Shown: positions 32,363-44,525 of the stretch, piece after piece | Position numbering within the stretch: position 1 is the first letter of the stretch | Layout: every line of letters starts with the position of its first letter | Source: Cryoendolithus antarcticus | Taxonomy: Eukaryota > Ascomycota > Dothideomycetes > Cladosporiales > Cladosporiaceae | Assembly (NCBI GenBank): GCA_002077065.1 | Contig: NAJO01000014.1 | Location: 1 to 64,000, forward strand | Direction: 5' to 3' | DNA: 64,000 nt | The notes under the pieces: generated by a model | The model's database searches: none | What the model was told of the DNA's origin: nothing | The model's input: the letters and a program-made list of their open reading frames with translations, nothing else | Made by a program: the position numbers and the translations under genes

Positions 32363-32711
32363 CTATGCATGCTTCGCGTCGTGGCACACCCGCGATGAGA
32401 GTCTGATATGCTGTATCGGGGTTTGCTGTCATGAGGAGGTCCGAATGAGTCGTTATGCAGCCGGTGTGTTGTGTGGCAGCTGCGTTGTGATGTTCCTTCC
32501 ACGCGTCGTCGCCTCAGATTGCGCCCGAGACGTGGATGGGAAGGAGCAGAGGGAGTCGGACTTGAGATCGAGGCCCGTGCTCACCCGTCAAATCTTTGCC
32601 GAGAAAGTGAAATATCTCAGACATACATACATACATCGCATCAGACTGATTATAAAACGCTCTGCCAGTGTGCCAACGAGAGCTATACTCATCAGCCATT
32701 TACGACTGGTC
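32363..32711. other. Divergent promoter VID21 / MAK11
   Basis: The 349-bp region between two ATGs holds a short CATA repeat near 32625-32638 but no gene. The frame upstream of MAK11 is open to 32445 but lies in promoter territory. Confidence 0.5.
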
Positions 32712-34247
32712 ATGGCCGGTCTAATCGGCAAGAGGAAGCGCGAGCAGGCAACAGCCCAGCCAAGTGCCTTTAAAAAGGCAAAAGCCACCACTTCAGCAGC
32801 TGCAGTCAACGGACAGAAAGCTGCCATACAGGATCCAAAGGCGGCGAAGACTCCAAAAGCTGCAGTCAAATCCAACGGAACTGTCCAGAATGGCCATGTC
32901 GAGGCCAAGCCCTCTACGGTTATCACCATACAGATCATCACGGGATCTTATGAGCGAGTTCTCCATGGCTTCACGGCAACAATCCCCAAGATGTCCTTCT
33001 CGGTAACGGGCTCGGACGACATTGATACAGTCAAATACGCCGACACCTTCCTCTTCGCCGCCCACACCTCCTCAATCCGCACCCTCGCCCTCTCCCCAAG
33101 CACAGCAAACAACAAACGCTTCCTCGCCACCGGCGGCGCAGACGAACGCATAAATCTCTACAACCTCTCCACCCTAGCCCCATCCGCTTCCACTACTCTC
33201 AAGCTCCCCTCCCTCTCTGGCTCCAAAATCGCCGAGAACGTCTCCAACCAGGCCCTAGGAAATCTAATCCACCACGACCGCGCAGTATCCTGCCTCCACT
33301 TCGCCTCCAAATCCAAGCTCTTCTCAGCCGCAGAAGAAAACACCATCGGCATCACGCGAACGCGCGACTGGACTCTCCTCTCAACTCTCAAAGCGCCAAT
33401 CCCCAAACCCGCCGGCCGACCGTCAGGCGACACGGCCGCACCAGGCGAGGTGCCAACTGGGATCAACGACTTCGCGATTCATCCGAGCGAGAAACTTATG
33501 CTCAGCGTGTCGCGCGGGGAGCGATGCATGCGGCTCTGGAACCTAATGACGGGAAAGAAGGCCGGCGTGCTGAATTTCAGTCGTGAGATGTTGGGGAAAG
33601 TGGGCGAGGGAAAGCATAGCTCTGGGGAAGGGAGGAGGGTGTGCTGGGCGCCGGATGGGGAGAGCTATGTTGTAGGATTTGAGAGGGGTTTGGTGTTGTT
33701 CACGCTGGAGAGTGAGGTTGTGGATGTCGTTGTTGTGGAGCCGAGGACGAAGGTGCATCAGGTGCGCTTCTTGCCTCTAGTGGAGGGCAAGAGCGTTCTG
33801 GCTGTGAGCACGGAGGATGGGAGGATGGTGATGTATGAGCTTGCTCAAAAGCCAGCCACCGAGACCAATGGCACGACCGGCGATGCGCCACCTGCAGCAG
33901 GGAAGCTCAGTTTAACACCTTTGGCTCACATCGGCGGCAAAGCAGCAGACATCACCGGCCGGATCAGAGACTTCGCGGTCCTCCCTCTGCCTGCTCCAAG
34001 CACCGACCTCCTGCTCATAACAGCTAGCAGCGACGGCGCCGTGCGCTCCTGGCAGCTACCACAAGCCAATCTCGCGCGCACAGATCCGGGCAGCGAAGAA
34101 GTGAGGCAGGCAGGCACGCTGATCAGCACGCACGAGACGGGGAACAGAATCACGTGTCTGGGTGCTTTTGTCATGGATGAGCGGGGGAGTGGACAGGGTA
34201 ATGGGATGGCGAATGGAGGAGATGGTGATAGCAGTGTAGAGGAGTAG
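32712..34247 (+). CDS. MAK11: 60S ribosome-assembly WD40 protein MAK11 (PAK1IP1-like)
   Basis: The 511-residue protein is intronless. A Lys/Ala-rich N terminus with a nuclear-localisation-like patch (GKRKREQ) is followed by WD repeats. These are recognisable at IQIITGSYERVLHGF, TSSIRTLALSPS with LATGGADERINLYNL, DRAVSCLHF with LFSAAEENTIGI, INDFAIHPSEKLMLSVSRGERCMRLWNL and LLITASSDGAVRSWQL. Mak11 and PAK1IP1 act in early pre-60S maturation in the nucleolus. The ATG at 32712 was chosen because the conserved GKRKR start follows it. The protein is longer than yeast Mak11 because of low-complexity insertions. Confidence 0.85.
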   Translation: MAGLIGKRKREQATAQPSAFKKAKATTSAAAVNGQKAAIQDPKAAKTPKAAVKSNGTVQNGHVEAKPSTVITIQIITGSYERVLHGFTATIPKMSFSVTGSDDIDTVKYADTFLFAAHTSSIRTLALSPSTANNKRFLATGGADERINLYNLSTLAPSASTTLKLPSLSGSKIAENVSNQALGNLIHHDRAVSCLHFASKSKLFSAAEENTIGITRTRDWTLLSTLKAPIPKPAGRPSGDTAAPGEVPTGINDFAIHPSEKLMLSVSRGERCMRLWNLMTGKKAGVLNFSREMLGKVGEGKHSSGEGRRVCWAPDGESYVVGFERGLVLFTLESEVVDVVVVEPRTKVHQVRFLPLVEGKSVLAVSTEDGRMVMYELAQKPATETNGTTGDAPPAAGKLSLTPLAHIGGKAADITGRIRDFAVLPLPAPSTDLLLITASSDGAVRSWQLPQANLARTDPGSEEVRQAGTLISTHETGNRITCLGAFVMDERGSGQGNGMANGGDGDSSVEE

Positions 34248-34542
34248 ATGTACGGCGTATGTACTACGTTTAGCGACACGCTTCGGCGCCGTATATTGGG
34301 CTAAGAAGACACAGTTCCTTTTCCCATTCCTTACTTCACTACGGGCAATACGAAAGGATGCATTGGCGCGGCACAGGAGATCTCTGTATACGATGTGCTA
34401 CGATCTGGCATCGTGCATAAGATCCAGCAAGCCGAAGACACGCGCTGCAGCGAGCGCCCGACTGTGGACGTGGCCGTCCATGCCTCCACAAAGTCTTTAC
34501 TGCGCCGGCAGGGCAGAGCTCCGATAGCCACACTGAGGGTGT

Positions 34543-37500
34543 CTAGTTCAAGAAGCCCTTGCAATTCGCCGAGCCGCATAGACACGGTATGCGATCCGTA
34601 GACCCATACTCGCGCTCAAACTTGTAGTCGTACGTGAGTTCCTCATCTGCAAGTCTAGTCAGCAACAGCTCCTCTTGAGCAACCCGGGGATTGAAGACTC
34701 ACCCTTCCCAATATCCTTCAACGCATAGATAACAATCCTCGGCGTCCCCTCAACCTTAATGATCTTCGCGGTACAATTGGGACTACAACTATGATTGATG
34801 AACCTCGCGATGCCCCCCTTCTTAGTCGCATCCACAATCTCGTCGTCCATCATGCGGAAGAGGTAAGAACTCCCCACACCCTGCTTCTCATACCGAATCT
34901 CGCGCATATCCGCGACCTTCTGGCGCACCTTCTCGCCCACATACTCGATAATGAGATCGTTGATGGCGATGTTTTCTTCCGCGTAGAGGCCCCAGCCGTG
35001 GATTGCAGAACGCTCGAATTTGACGTGCTTCTTGCGTTTCTTGAGCTGGTTGAAACGGATCGCGACGTCGACGTCTTGGGAGGTGGAGGTGGCGGTGGCG
35101 GCGAGGGATTGCTTCTGCAGGTTGATGTCGTTGACGAGGCGGCGGTTGTTGACGCGGTTGCTGCGGGAAGAGGCGGTGGCGACGATCTTGTCGGCGGCTG
35201 TGAGCTTGACGGTCTCTGCGACGGCAAGAGGGTTGGCTTTGGCAAGGGCTTGGCGTTCTTCGCGGGCTCGTTGGACTTTGATGCGATGGGGGAGGTATTT
35301 GGACTTCTCTTCGTTAAGGATCTTCTTGACGCCTTCCGTGCGGGCGGAGCCGGTGGAGTTGGGGACATAGTAGCCTTCGATGCCGGAGTCGGTACGCTCA
35401 GCGCCAGGGAATCCGCTGTTCAAAGACTTTATCTCTTTCTGCTTGTAGGCCCAGAATTTGACATCGCCGATGCTTGCAGCGTGCTCGTCAGCTAGAGCTT
35501 GCTGGGCAAAGAGAAAGTCCTCGTCGTCCTTCACGGCGTCCTGCCAGCCGTCGATGTCCAGTATGAGCTCGTGATCGTTCTCCACTGTCCGCCGCGGCTT
35601 GTCGTACGTGACGCTCAGGTGTGCCTCTCCTTCTTCAGTCTCCTCAATGGCCTGCAGCTCTTCGTCCTTCTCTTCAATCTCCTTGATGATGATCTTGCGC
35701 TCCGCAGGCTTGCGAGTGGCCTTGCCCTGCGCCGCTCTTGCCCGAAGCGCCAGCTGTTGTGCAATGATCTTCTCCTTGCTCTTCTTCTTTTTCTTGGCCA
35801 GAGCAGTAATCGCAGCATCGTCCATATCAAGCAGATGAAGCTTGCTGGCGTCTTCAGTCGGCGCATCGGAGTCGTCCGCGGCTTCCTCAACGACGACACC
35901 CTTCTGCAAGCTTTTAACCTGAAAGAGGTCGTCGTCGGCCTTGGAGCGTTGCCGGATGAAGAGTTCAGTCCTCGCACGCGTGGCGTACTTTGATGATCGC
36001 GGAAGGGTACCAATGATGAGCTCCAGTTCGCGGGTCGCAAGATCTTCTGGTTCCTTAGGCAAGAGATGTCCGACCAGGCTCTTATGCAGGTCGCTGAACG
36101 TCTCTTTGTCATCGTCTTCCCATTCTGCAACTTTCCGACGCTTGTTCGGTGTGTCCGTGACAGACTCTGATCCATTAAAGGGCGTCGAATCCCTACTTGC
36201 ACGACTGAGTGGGCGGCTTTCCTGGTCTTCAGTGTCTCTGGTAAGAGACGTCCTGCGCTCGTCATCAGAGTCCTCATCGTCGCTGGGATACATTTGCTGC
36301 AGCTTGAAGTGCAGACCTCGCGCGTGTGAAGGCCGTGGTGCAGGTCGCCGTCTTCGTTCGTCAAAGAACGCGTTAAGCGGCTCTCTTTCACGTGGCTGAT
36401 ACCCCTTCCTCCCACGTTGCGAGTTGGGATCGTGCGGCCTAAGTGGCTTTGATGTCTGACCTGGTCGTCCCCGTGCGCTGTGCGGAGATGCATCGCCCGC
36501 CTTGTTAAAGAGAGCAGATGTGGCTTTGTTCTCGTCATCGTACGGATCTGGCAAGCCCAGCTTCCTTCGTCTTGCGACATGCTTAGTAGGGTCCAGACTG
36601 TCCTGGAAGATGGGTAGAGCGACGCGCTGCTTGATGTCTTCAAAGATCTTCATCCGCAGGTCGATGCGAAGTTGATCGAGCGCGCCCTGAACAGGATCGA
36701 GGTTCTCAGCCCTGTTCTTCTTCTCAATTTCATTGTCTTCGGCATCTTCGCGAGTCAAGCGCTCAATCTCCTCCTTCTTCATCTTTGCCTCCTTCGCACG
36801 CTCAGGACTGGGACTGCGTTCGTAATTCGGATTGCCATACTTCTGACATTCCATCTGCATGTTGTAGGTGAAGAGTGCGGCGTTATTGCATTCCGCGAAA
36901 CACCGCTCAGCCTCATCCTCACCGCGCTTGGAGTTGTCAAAGACCACGTAGTAGCCAGTCTTGTCAAGCCTGACTTCCCGCCAGTCATACGACTTCAATC
37001 GTTTCTTCAAATGTGGTATCGTGGTACCCAGCACCGGGACAGACGCATGCGGCACGTGGATGTAAGGTTTGCGCTTCAGCTTGGGTAGTACTGGTTCTTC
37101 CTCAATCAATGAAGAAGCAGCAGATCGAGGATTCGGCGCTGCTGCGGCTGCCGGACCAACTGGCGGAGGTCGCGCTGCGGCTGATGGGCGTCCTGAAGGA
37201 CCTTTCGGTGCGTTCGGCGGGGGAGCGGGGGAGTCTGAGGATCCAGCTGTCGCTTCCAGTGGTGGAGGCGGTGGAGGTGGTGCAATACTGGCAGTCCGTG
37301 CCTTTTCACGCTGCTCGCGCGACTTCTTAAGCGCATTTTCCACATACCTCTTGCACCTCCGCCCTTCGCGATCTGCCTCCACCGTGATTGTATGCAAGCC
37401 AATCCGATGCCCGTGCATCTCAGCTTCCGCCTGCTTCGCCGCATTTGCCGCTGTGACATCGGCTCCGTTTCTAACAGAGTCTCGATACTTAATCAAGGCA

Positions 37501-38536
37501 ATGCCGAAGTAGCTGCCAGTCGCTGGATCTGTCTTGCTCTGCACCAAGGCAATGCTGCCAAATTGTTCAAAATTCAATCGCAGAGTACTTTCTGGCAAGA
37601 AAGGGTCGAATCCTCGGATGACAATATGCTGCGCTTCGCCAGGTCCCACAGAATGCTTGTCAACCTTGAAAGGCGGCAGATTATAGGGCGCGATACGCAA
37701 GATTGCCTTGCTTGGCCTTTCCTTGCCTCGGCAGTTTCCTGAGGTATACCCAGGAAGTGCAAGACGCGGATCGGGTGGCGGATCTGGTTGGTATGCCTGG
37801 AAATTATCCCCGTGTCAGCGAAAGGGTACAAAGCGGTTTCTACTTTTTCTCATGTAATCTGTGTGATATAATGCAGGCTCAGTGACTTATGAAATGTGGC
37901 GCGTACCTCAAGACCGAATTCTTTTCTTCTGACGGTAGCGCGCTTTCGCTCTTCTCTGCTGAGCCTGCTTTCCAAATCTGGATCCCAAACCGCTCTGTAC
38001 CCTTTCGCTGTTCCTTGTGGGAGTTGCATCGAAGGTCGCGCGTTGCGGGGACGTGATGTGCCATTGGTGGCGTCAGGCGGGGGTGGCGGAGGGATGTGGT
38101 GAGTGCCATCGTGCGAAGACATGGCAGAGGAGGACTTTGCAGCTCTGCTTGTCTCTTGCTTGGGTGGCGAAGAGTCAGTATGGTCAGTGAGCGGGGTGAA
38201 GCCGTTCGCCGAGTGTGCCGCTGTGTTCTGTGTAGCACCGTTGGAGCCACGGCTGAATACTGATGAGTCTGCACTATTTAGTGAGCTTGCGGAGCCTACG
38301 CCTTGTAGTAAATCTCCAGAATCCGAGTCTGGCGAGTAATGATGCTCTCTATTTGGCGTTGATGAGGAGTGATGGCTTGATCCGTTCACTGCGGTGGCAT
38401 CAAAGTCCCGAGCAGACTTGGTCGAGATGCCCTGTGCTCGCAGGGAGTTGGTGTACTCGCTCAGGCCGCGCTTGCGCTTCAGTGAGGAGGGTGATGCGTT
38501 GCCGCGGCTCGCGTCGGCGCTGCTAACCTGCGACAT
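34543..38536 (-). CDS. SET1: Histone H3K4 methyltransferase SET1 (COMPASS)
   Basis: The minus-strand exons are 38536-37907, 37796-34703 and 34646-34543, giving 1275 residues (introns 110 and 56 nt). The order is: a Ser/Pro-rich N terminus; an RRM near 267-350 ([22 protein letters not shown]); a second Set1-associated region around [20 protein letters not shown]; an acidic/basic linker; N-SET; and the SET domain in the last 150 residues ([31 protein letters not shown]). The small last exon supplies [13 protein letters not shown] and post-SET zinc Cys ([13 protein letters not shown]). It trimethylates H3K4 at active promoters. It is divergent from the CSC1-like gene and convergent with MAK11. 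Confidence 0.97.
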
Positions 38537-39542
38537 GGCGTCGCAGTCACCTTATTGTCCCGGCATTGGCGGTGTAATCTATGCGTTCAAGGCAGGTGTA
38601 GTTGTCCTTGCGACACGTGCCAGAACCCCTCGAGGTTGCAAGTGAAGGCACGCGATCCGCACGCGTCAATTGAGTCCGAGGAAAGCGCGTCAGCGGCAAG
38701 CACGACAACATGCGTTGAATGACACGATGCCGGCGGTGATGCGCGTGCCGACGGTGGTGTAGGGGATGGTGCGGCGGTGATGTTGCAAGGTGGGTGGAGG
38801 TGGAATGCAGACTTCAGGAAGCTCGAAGTCCGAAGTCCTAGCGCGGCCCATCCCGCTCTAACCCCCTGCCTTTCATCACTGCCCAATAGACCGCGTGGAG
38901 CACTTCAATGATGAATCTGCTTGCTCAACAGGTGATGTGTGTGTAGTATTCTGATCTTATAGGTACGCTATCACTTCGACTGTTGCTTTGTGCGCCTCGT
39001 CGATCTCACGAGTTCCATGGCTCTTGGCAACGAAGCTTCACTATATGTTCGCCTTCCTCAATGTACAACCTCTGCTCTGCCCCGACAGCGTCTGTAAGCT
39101 CCGTGGCACACTTCCCGACCTCGACAGCGAGGCTGTAGGATCGGTCATCTTGTAGATGAAGCGTCATGTCTTCCCGAGTCGGCCACGCCGGTGCTCTTTT
39201 GCCTCCCGCTGATGCAACTCATTCGAACACCGCTTCCGCAGTGCAGTCAAGCAAAGCCTGAACCTGCGCAAGGACGTCGGTGAGAAGCCGTGGATGTTCT
39301 TCGTGATGTGACGATAGAGATCACGTTTGCTGTACGAGGCAGGATGGGCAATATCGATGGGATGTCGAGGTCGATGGATCTGTTGATGGGCAAACTGCTT
39401 ACGTAAGCAAGCCTCGGACCGTGGACGTCATTCCCGCTGCGAGACTCAAGATTGATGAACGTTCGTGGAATCCAGGGAGAGCTGTTTTCCAACAGTAACC
39501 ATGTCGTGACCACTCTGGCTACTCCCTTCCCACCACAGCGAC
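38537..39542. other. Divergent promoter region SET1 / CSC1-like
   Basis: The spacer is 1 kb long. Several short open frames exist but none has a domain or sound composition. Confidence 0.45.
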
Positions 39543-42167
39543 ATGAGCTTCGACACTTGGGACCACGACGACGGGGAGACTCTTCCAGACCTGCTCGGCG
39601 CGGGTTCGCCTCGTGAGACAACGATCCAAATCATCCTCTCCCTGGCCCTAGGAATCGGAGCTTTCCTCGCCTTCTGCGTCCTTCGTCCTCGATGGCCCAG
39701 TCTGTATGCAGCTCGGAAGAAGCACAAGGGAGAATCAGCAGCATTGCCCGAGCTACCAAACACCCTCTTCGGATGGATCCTACCATTATGGCGGATCGGG
39801 GATCAGCAAGTGCTAGCATCAGCCGGGCTGGACGCATACGTCTTCCTCGCCTTCTTCAAGATGGCGCTGAAGTTCTTGGCCATCACACTGTTCTTCTCAC
39901 TGGTCGTCATCAAGCCGGTGCACGACGCGTACGAGGATGAGGACGATCTCAATCCTGGAAATGGGACGAGGCATAACGGCACCAAGCACAACAACACGAA
40001 GCATAGTGACTTCAGCAGCAGTTCGCACAGCGATATGCGACGATCTGTCAATCTACTCAACGTCCGCAACGGCACTGTCCCCTTCTTCCCCGAGAACCTC
40101 GAGACGGACTACCTCTGGATGTACGTCGCCTTCGCCTACCTATTCACTCCCATCGCGATATACCTCGTATATTCGACGACACGGAGGATCATCGAGATTC
40201 GACAAGAGTACCTGGGCACGCAGACAACAGTGACGGACAGGACGATCAAGCTGTCTGGCATACCGAAGGACCTGCAGGATGAGACCAGATTGAAGGAGCT
40301 GCTGGAGAGCTTGGACATCGGTAAGGTCGAGGCTGTCACCCTTTGTCGACAATGGAAGGAGCTGGATGACGCGATGGCAAACCGAATGAACACATTGCGG
40401 CGACTGGAGGAAGCATATACCGTGCATCTGGGAAGTAAGAGAGTGGAAGCAGACTCGGCTACACTGCCATTGCACAACACTGCGCCTCATGTATCGACAG
40501 ACGGTGGCGAGGAGCCAGCAGGGGTAGGAGAGCGCACTAGTCTGATGAATGGCAACAGTCAACCTCATGTTGGGCCTTACTCGTCAACACGGCCGACGAC
40601 TAAGGTCAGGAGCGGGTGGCTAGGATGGCACACCACGGAAGTCGACGCGATCGACTACTACGAGCAGAAGCTCAAAGAAGCGGATATCAAGGTGGAGCAG
40701 CTCCGACAGAAGACCTTTGCACCCACACCTGTCGCCTTCGTCACAATGGACTCCGTCGCAGCAGCACAGATGTCCATCCAAGCGCTGCTCGATCCATCAC
40801 CAATGCAGCTCATCGCGAATCCCAGCCCCGCACCTTCCGACGTAGTCTGGCCCAACACCTACCTCACCCGCCGTAGCCGCATGCTCCGCGCCTGGGGCGT
40901 GACAGGTTTCATCATAATCCTCACAGTCTTCTGGTCCCTCATCCTAGTCCCCATAGCCGGCCTGCTATCCGTCGAAACCATCGGCAAAGTCTTCCCTCAG
41001 CTTGCCAAGATTCTCGACGAGCACCCCAACATTCGCTCTCTAGTCAACACCCAGATCCCCACCCTCATCGCCTCGCTTCTCGGCATCCTCGTCCCCTACC
41101 TCTACTACTGGCTCAGCACCTACCAAGGCATGATGTCACAAGGCGACGTCGAACTCTCTGCGATAAGCAAGAACTGGTTCTTCCTCTTCTTCAACTTCTT
41201 CATCATCTTCACCATCCTCGGCACAGCCTCGAAATTCTACCAATTCTTCGAGCGCTTCGGCGACGCCCTGCGAGACTTCCGCGAGGTAGCCTACACCCTC
41301 GCAGTCTCCCTGCAACGTCTGCTATCCTTCTACGTCAACTTCGTGATCCTGCAGGGCATCGGCTTGTTCCCGTTGCGTCTCCTCGAAATCGGCAGTGTGA
41401 CACTATACCCAATCTACCGCCTCGGTTGCAAGACACCACGAGACTACGCTGAGCTCGTACAGCCGCCAGTCTTCAGCTACGGGTTCTACCTCCCCACCTC
41501 ATTGCTAGTCTTCACAATCTGCATGGTCTACAGCGTGCTGCACTCCTCCTGGCAAGTCTTGCTCGCCGGGCTAGCCTACTTCGCCATAGGCCACTTCGTC
41601 TACAAATACCAGCTCCTCTACGCCATGGACCATCAACAACATTCCACCGGTCGCGGATGGGGTATCATCTGCGACCGCATCTTCGTGAGCTTGATTTTCT
41701 TCCAGCTCACGACAGCCGGACAGCTGATCTTGAAACGCGCGATCCCACGCTCGCTACTCCTTGTGCCACTAATCTTAATCACGATTTGGACCGCCCTTTC
41801 CTTCGGCAACACCTATAAACCCCTCCTCCGCTTCATTGCGCTGCGGAGTGTCAAGCGCGCAGAATTGCTAGAGTCCTACCACGATGACGACGAGTCTTCG
41901 GCTGATGATCCGATCCCGGCTAGTGGTACAGCGACGCCGGAGCGAAATCCGTGGGCGGATGGAGACGCCGCTCGCGTTTCAGGCGGAAGAGATCTGGCGG
42001 TCGGCAGAGCGCATATCAGTAGGGATGAGAGCAAGTATCGGTTCGTGAATCCGAGTTTGGTGGCGCCGTTGGATGGGGTATGGATTGCTGATAAGGGGGC
42101 GAGGGAAGTTGGTGGGCGGCAGGGAGGGATTGGCAGTGTCGGAGAGGAGGAGGAAGAGGAAGGGTAG
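39543..42167 (+). CDS. CSC1/OSCA-type calcium-permeable stress-gated channel
   Basis: The 874-residue protein is intronless. An N-terminal helix (IQIILSLALGIGAFLAFCVL) and two more helices precede a long cytosolic loop (about 215-440) that holds an RSN1_7TM-N/PHM7-type domain (TVTDRTIKLSGIPKDL, VAFVTMDSVAAAQMS). The seven-helix DUF221 core follows, from about 460 to 770 (FFLFFNFFIIFTILGTASKFY, FVNFVILQGIGLFPLRLL). The tail is acidic (EEEEEG). This order is that of fungal CSC1/RSN1 relatives of plant OSCA mechanosensitive channels. It probably sits at the plasma membrane or in endomembranes. Confidence 0.92.
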   Translation: MSFDTWDHDDGETLPDLLGAGSPRETTIQIILSLALGIGAFLAFCVLRPRWPSLYAARKKHKGESAALPELPNTLFGWILPLWRIGDQQVLASAGLDAYVFLAFFKMALKFLAITLFFSLVVIKPVHDAYEDEDDLNPGNGTRHNGTKHNNTKHSDFSSSSHSDMRRSVNLLNVRNGTVPFFPENLETDYLWMYVAFAYLFTPIAIYLVYSTTRRIIEIRQEYLGTQTTVTDRTIKLSGIPKDLQDETRLKELLESLDIGKVEAVTLCRQWKELDDAMANRMNTLRRLEEAYTVHLGSKRVEADSATLPLHNTAPHVSTDGGEEPAGVGERTSLMNGNSQPHVGPYSSTRPTTKVRSGWLGWHTTEVDAIDYYEQKLKEADIKVEQLRQKTFAPTPVAFVTMDSVAAAQMSIQALLDPSPMQLIANPSPAPSDVVWPNTYLTRRSRMLRAWGVTGFIIILTVFWSLILVPIAGLLSVETIGKVFPQLAKILDEHPNIRSLVNTQIPTLIASLLGILVPYLYYWLSTYQGMMSQGDVELSAISKNWFFLFFNFFIIFTILGTASKFYQFFERFGDALRDFREVAYTLAVSLQRLLSFYVNFVILQGIGLFPLRLLEIGSVTLYPIYRLGCKTPRDYAELVQPPVFSYGFYLPTSLLVFTICMVYSVLHSSWQVLLAGLAYFAIGHFVYKYQLLYAMDHQQHSTGRGWGIICDRIFVSLIFFQLTTAGQLILKRAIPRSLLLVPLILITIWTALSFGNTYKPLLRFIALRSVKRAELLESYHDDDESSADDPIPASGTATPERNPWADGDAARVSGGRDLAVGRAHISRDESKYRFVNPSLVAPLDGVWIADKGAREVGGRQGGIGSVGEEEEEEG

Positions 42168-42292
42168 GAGATGTGGCATTTTGAAGTTTGGTTTGCATTG
42201 CGTGGCAGAGTTTTTACCAAGGCGTGATACCCACGGGCAGATTAGGTGTTGAGGGTGTATGGACAGAGTGCGAATCAATGCTATGGAGTCCA

Positions 42293-43365
42293 TCATCTCA
42301 CAGTGTAACCGCCATCAAGCCTAACGTCAGCTCCATTGATATTCTTCGAGCTCTCCTTGCATAGAAACGCCACAATCTCAGCAACCTCTTCAGGCTCAGC
42401 GAAATTACCAGTCGGCACCGCAGCCTGATACCTGTCACAATGTCAGCACAGCGCGCGCCAACACGCCAAGAAAGAAGCAGTAACGAGAATTGACTTACTC
42501 TTCCCGCACCTTAACATCCCCCCAAGCCTTCTTCCCCAGCTCAGTCCACACCGGCCCGGGACTAATGCTATTAGCCACCACTCCCTCACTCCCCCACTCA
42601 CTAGCCATCTGCCTCGTCAACGCCAACAGCGCCGCTTTAGAAGCACAATAAGCGCCGTGATCCTTCAGCGCGACATGCCCGGCCTGGCTGGCGATATTGA
42701 CGATCCTGGCGCCAGAGATTTTCGTGCTGGAGGGGAGTTGGCTGGAGGTTATGGCGTTGAGCATGAGGGTGCGGTGTTCGAGGTAGAGCGCGTGGAAGGC
42801 TTGGGCGCAGAGGAGGGTGCCGTGAACGTTGATTTGGTAGTGCAGGAGGCTGTCTTGGGGGGTGAGTGTGGACATGGACATTAGATTTACGTAGCCGGCG
42901 GAGTTCTGGCATGGCTAGTCAGCACGTGGCGTCGAGAAAGTGCGTGGGTAGGCTCAAGACATACGATCAACATATTCGGCACGGCCACGCGGTCTTCACC
43001 GATTTTGCCAAAAGCTTCCTTCACGCTTTCCGGCTGTGTGATATCGCAGGCATAGGTCTTGATGCTGTCATCGTCGTTGTCGAAGTCGGTGTATGTCTGC
43101 TTAAGCACGGAGCTCACTCGTTGGGCTTCAAAGGGGGCGTATAGGAGAGCTAGCTTGGCCTATTTGGGCACGATATCAGGGTCTGTAGACCTGAAGCTGC
43201 GAATAAGGGCTGTACTGACGCCTTGAGATCGAAGGAGACGGCCGGTGGCGGAACCAATACCACCTAAGTCTGGTCAGCATTTGCGAACGAGACTTGAAAG
43301 GGATCAGGAGGCATCAATGTACCTACGCCTCCGGCTATGATCGCAAGCTTATTAACGAACGCCAT
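42293..43365 (-). CDS. Short-chain dehydrogenase/reductase
   Basis: There are five minus-strand exons (43365-43323, 43263-43220, 43159-42965, 42905-42499 and 42431-42293) giving 275 residues; introns are 59, 60, 59 and 67 nt. The Rossmann glycine motif GGVGGIGSATG spans the first intron. Next come CDITQ (adenine-ribose contact), LINSAGY, VNIASQAGHVALKDHGAYCASKAALL with catalytic Ser and the YxxxK pair, and SPGPVWTE. The protein ends with a typical DGGYTV. It is a classical NAD(P)-dependent SDR; the substrate is unknown. Without the second intron (donor GTCAGT) a TAG would stop the frame, and its removal restores the usual LALLYAPFEAQR strand. Confidence 0.88.
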
Positions 43366-43880
43366 TCGTCGCGGAGCAGCACGATAAGGTGCCTCAGCAG
43401 GCTAATGAGACGAGGTGACGTCCCGGAAGTCGACCAAGCAGATGTGAGGTCCACTAAACAAGATCCTCGGCGAGCAAAAAGCCTTTCAATCAACTCCTTC
43501 TGCGGCTAATTAATTATGCACGACGAACATCGACCGAGACGAACGCAAATCCTAATTGCGGTCGTTGAAGAATTCTGGAACGTATTGCAACGAGGCGTGC
43601 ATGTATAGAGGATGAAGCTAATTAGGAAGTGTCTTGTAAAGTGAGAGCTTTGACCGGCGTATGAGAGCATTCTCGCACGGACATATACGCCGGCGTTTTG
43701 CTCAAGCCTGCAATGTTCAGTCGATCAAAACCCGTTGTCAAGCCTTCTACATTGATCACATCCTCCAAATCCTTGACAACCAAACCTAGCCCCTCCCTGT
43801 AGCAATCCTAGAGACTGAAAAGATCATTGTCCCGAGTTCCAATCTGCACGTCGTTGCTCATAGCGGCGCATCTACACGAA
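43366..43880. other. Divergent promoter SDR / TRM112
   Basis: The spacer is 515 bp long with no gene. Confidence 0.5.
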
Positions 43881-44393
43881 ATGAAGATTCTAACATTGAA
43901 TTTCCTCTGCTGTGCACGGAAAACGTGCAAATCGTCGCCGGCGTCGTTTCCCCTACATCCGAAGGTATGGAAATGTTCTACACCGCTATGTTAGTGGACG
44001 AATTACTGACTTTGACCATCAGGAAGCATCCCTCGAACAAATCGAAACCGACATCAACGCCCTCTTCATCAAGAACATCCTCCCTCGACTAGACTGGGAA
44101 GCAATGAAGACGTTGACCATCGAGGTACATGAACTTCCCGAATTCTTCGACCCCATGATCTCTGACTAAAGTTTAACCAGCTCGGCCTCCCAGCCCTACC
44201 CACAGAACCACCCTCACCCGAAGCTCTCGAGGATCCGGACTCAGGCGAACCATCGCAAACGCTCAAGGACCTGCATCAATTACTAATGGAGACGAGCATC
44301 GAGAGCGGAGCGCTGCGATGTGGAAATTGTGATCACGAGTATGCAGTCAAGGAAGGGATTGCAAACTTCCTTCTGCCTAGTCACATGGTTTGA
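43881..44393 (+). CDS. TRM112: Methyltransferase activator TRM112
   Basis: Exons 43881-43964, 44023-44124 and 44181-44393 (introns 58 and 56 nt, phase 0) give 132 residues, the size of yeast Trm112 (135). KILTLNFLCCARKTC at the start and ALRCGNCDHEYAVKEGIANFL near the end form the split zinc-binding domain; LPRLDWEAMKTLTIE lies between, and the protein ends in PSHMV. Trm112 is the obligate partner of several methyltransferases that modify tRNA, 18S rRNA and the release factor eRF1. It is convergent with HEL2 (132 bp). Confidence 0.95.
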
Positions 44394-44525
44394 TTGACGA
44401 GGGATCACGGCGAAAGGCGTTCATGGAGGGCGACTGAGGATCTAATGAAGAGAAAGCTGCTTCGGCTGCCTTTGCCACATCGGCTTGGCTTATTGCGTAT
44501 GTACACTGTTCACGCCAGCGTTCGT

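Noticed and set aside
32445..32711. N-terminal extension of MAK11 from an upstream ATG in the same frame
   Set aside because: It would occupy the VID21 divergent promoter and lacks conserved sequence; the GKRKR start fits the family.
34791..35495. 234-codon ORF opposite SET1
   Set aside because: It is the complement of SET1 codons; Leu/Val/Asp-rich shadow without features.
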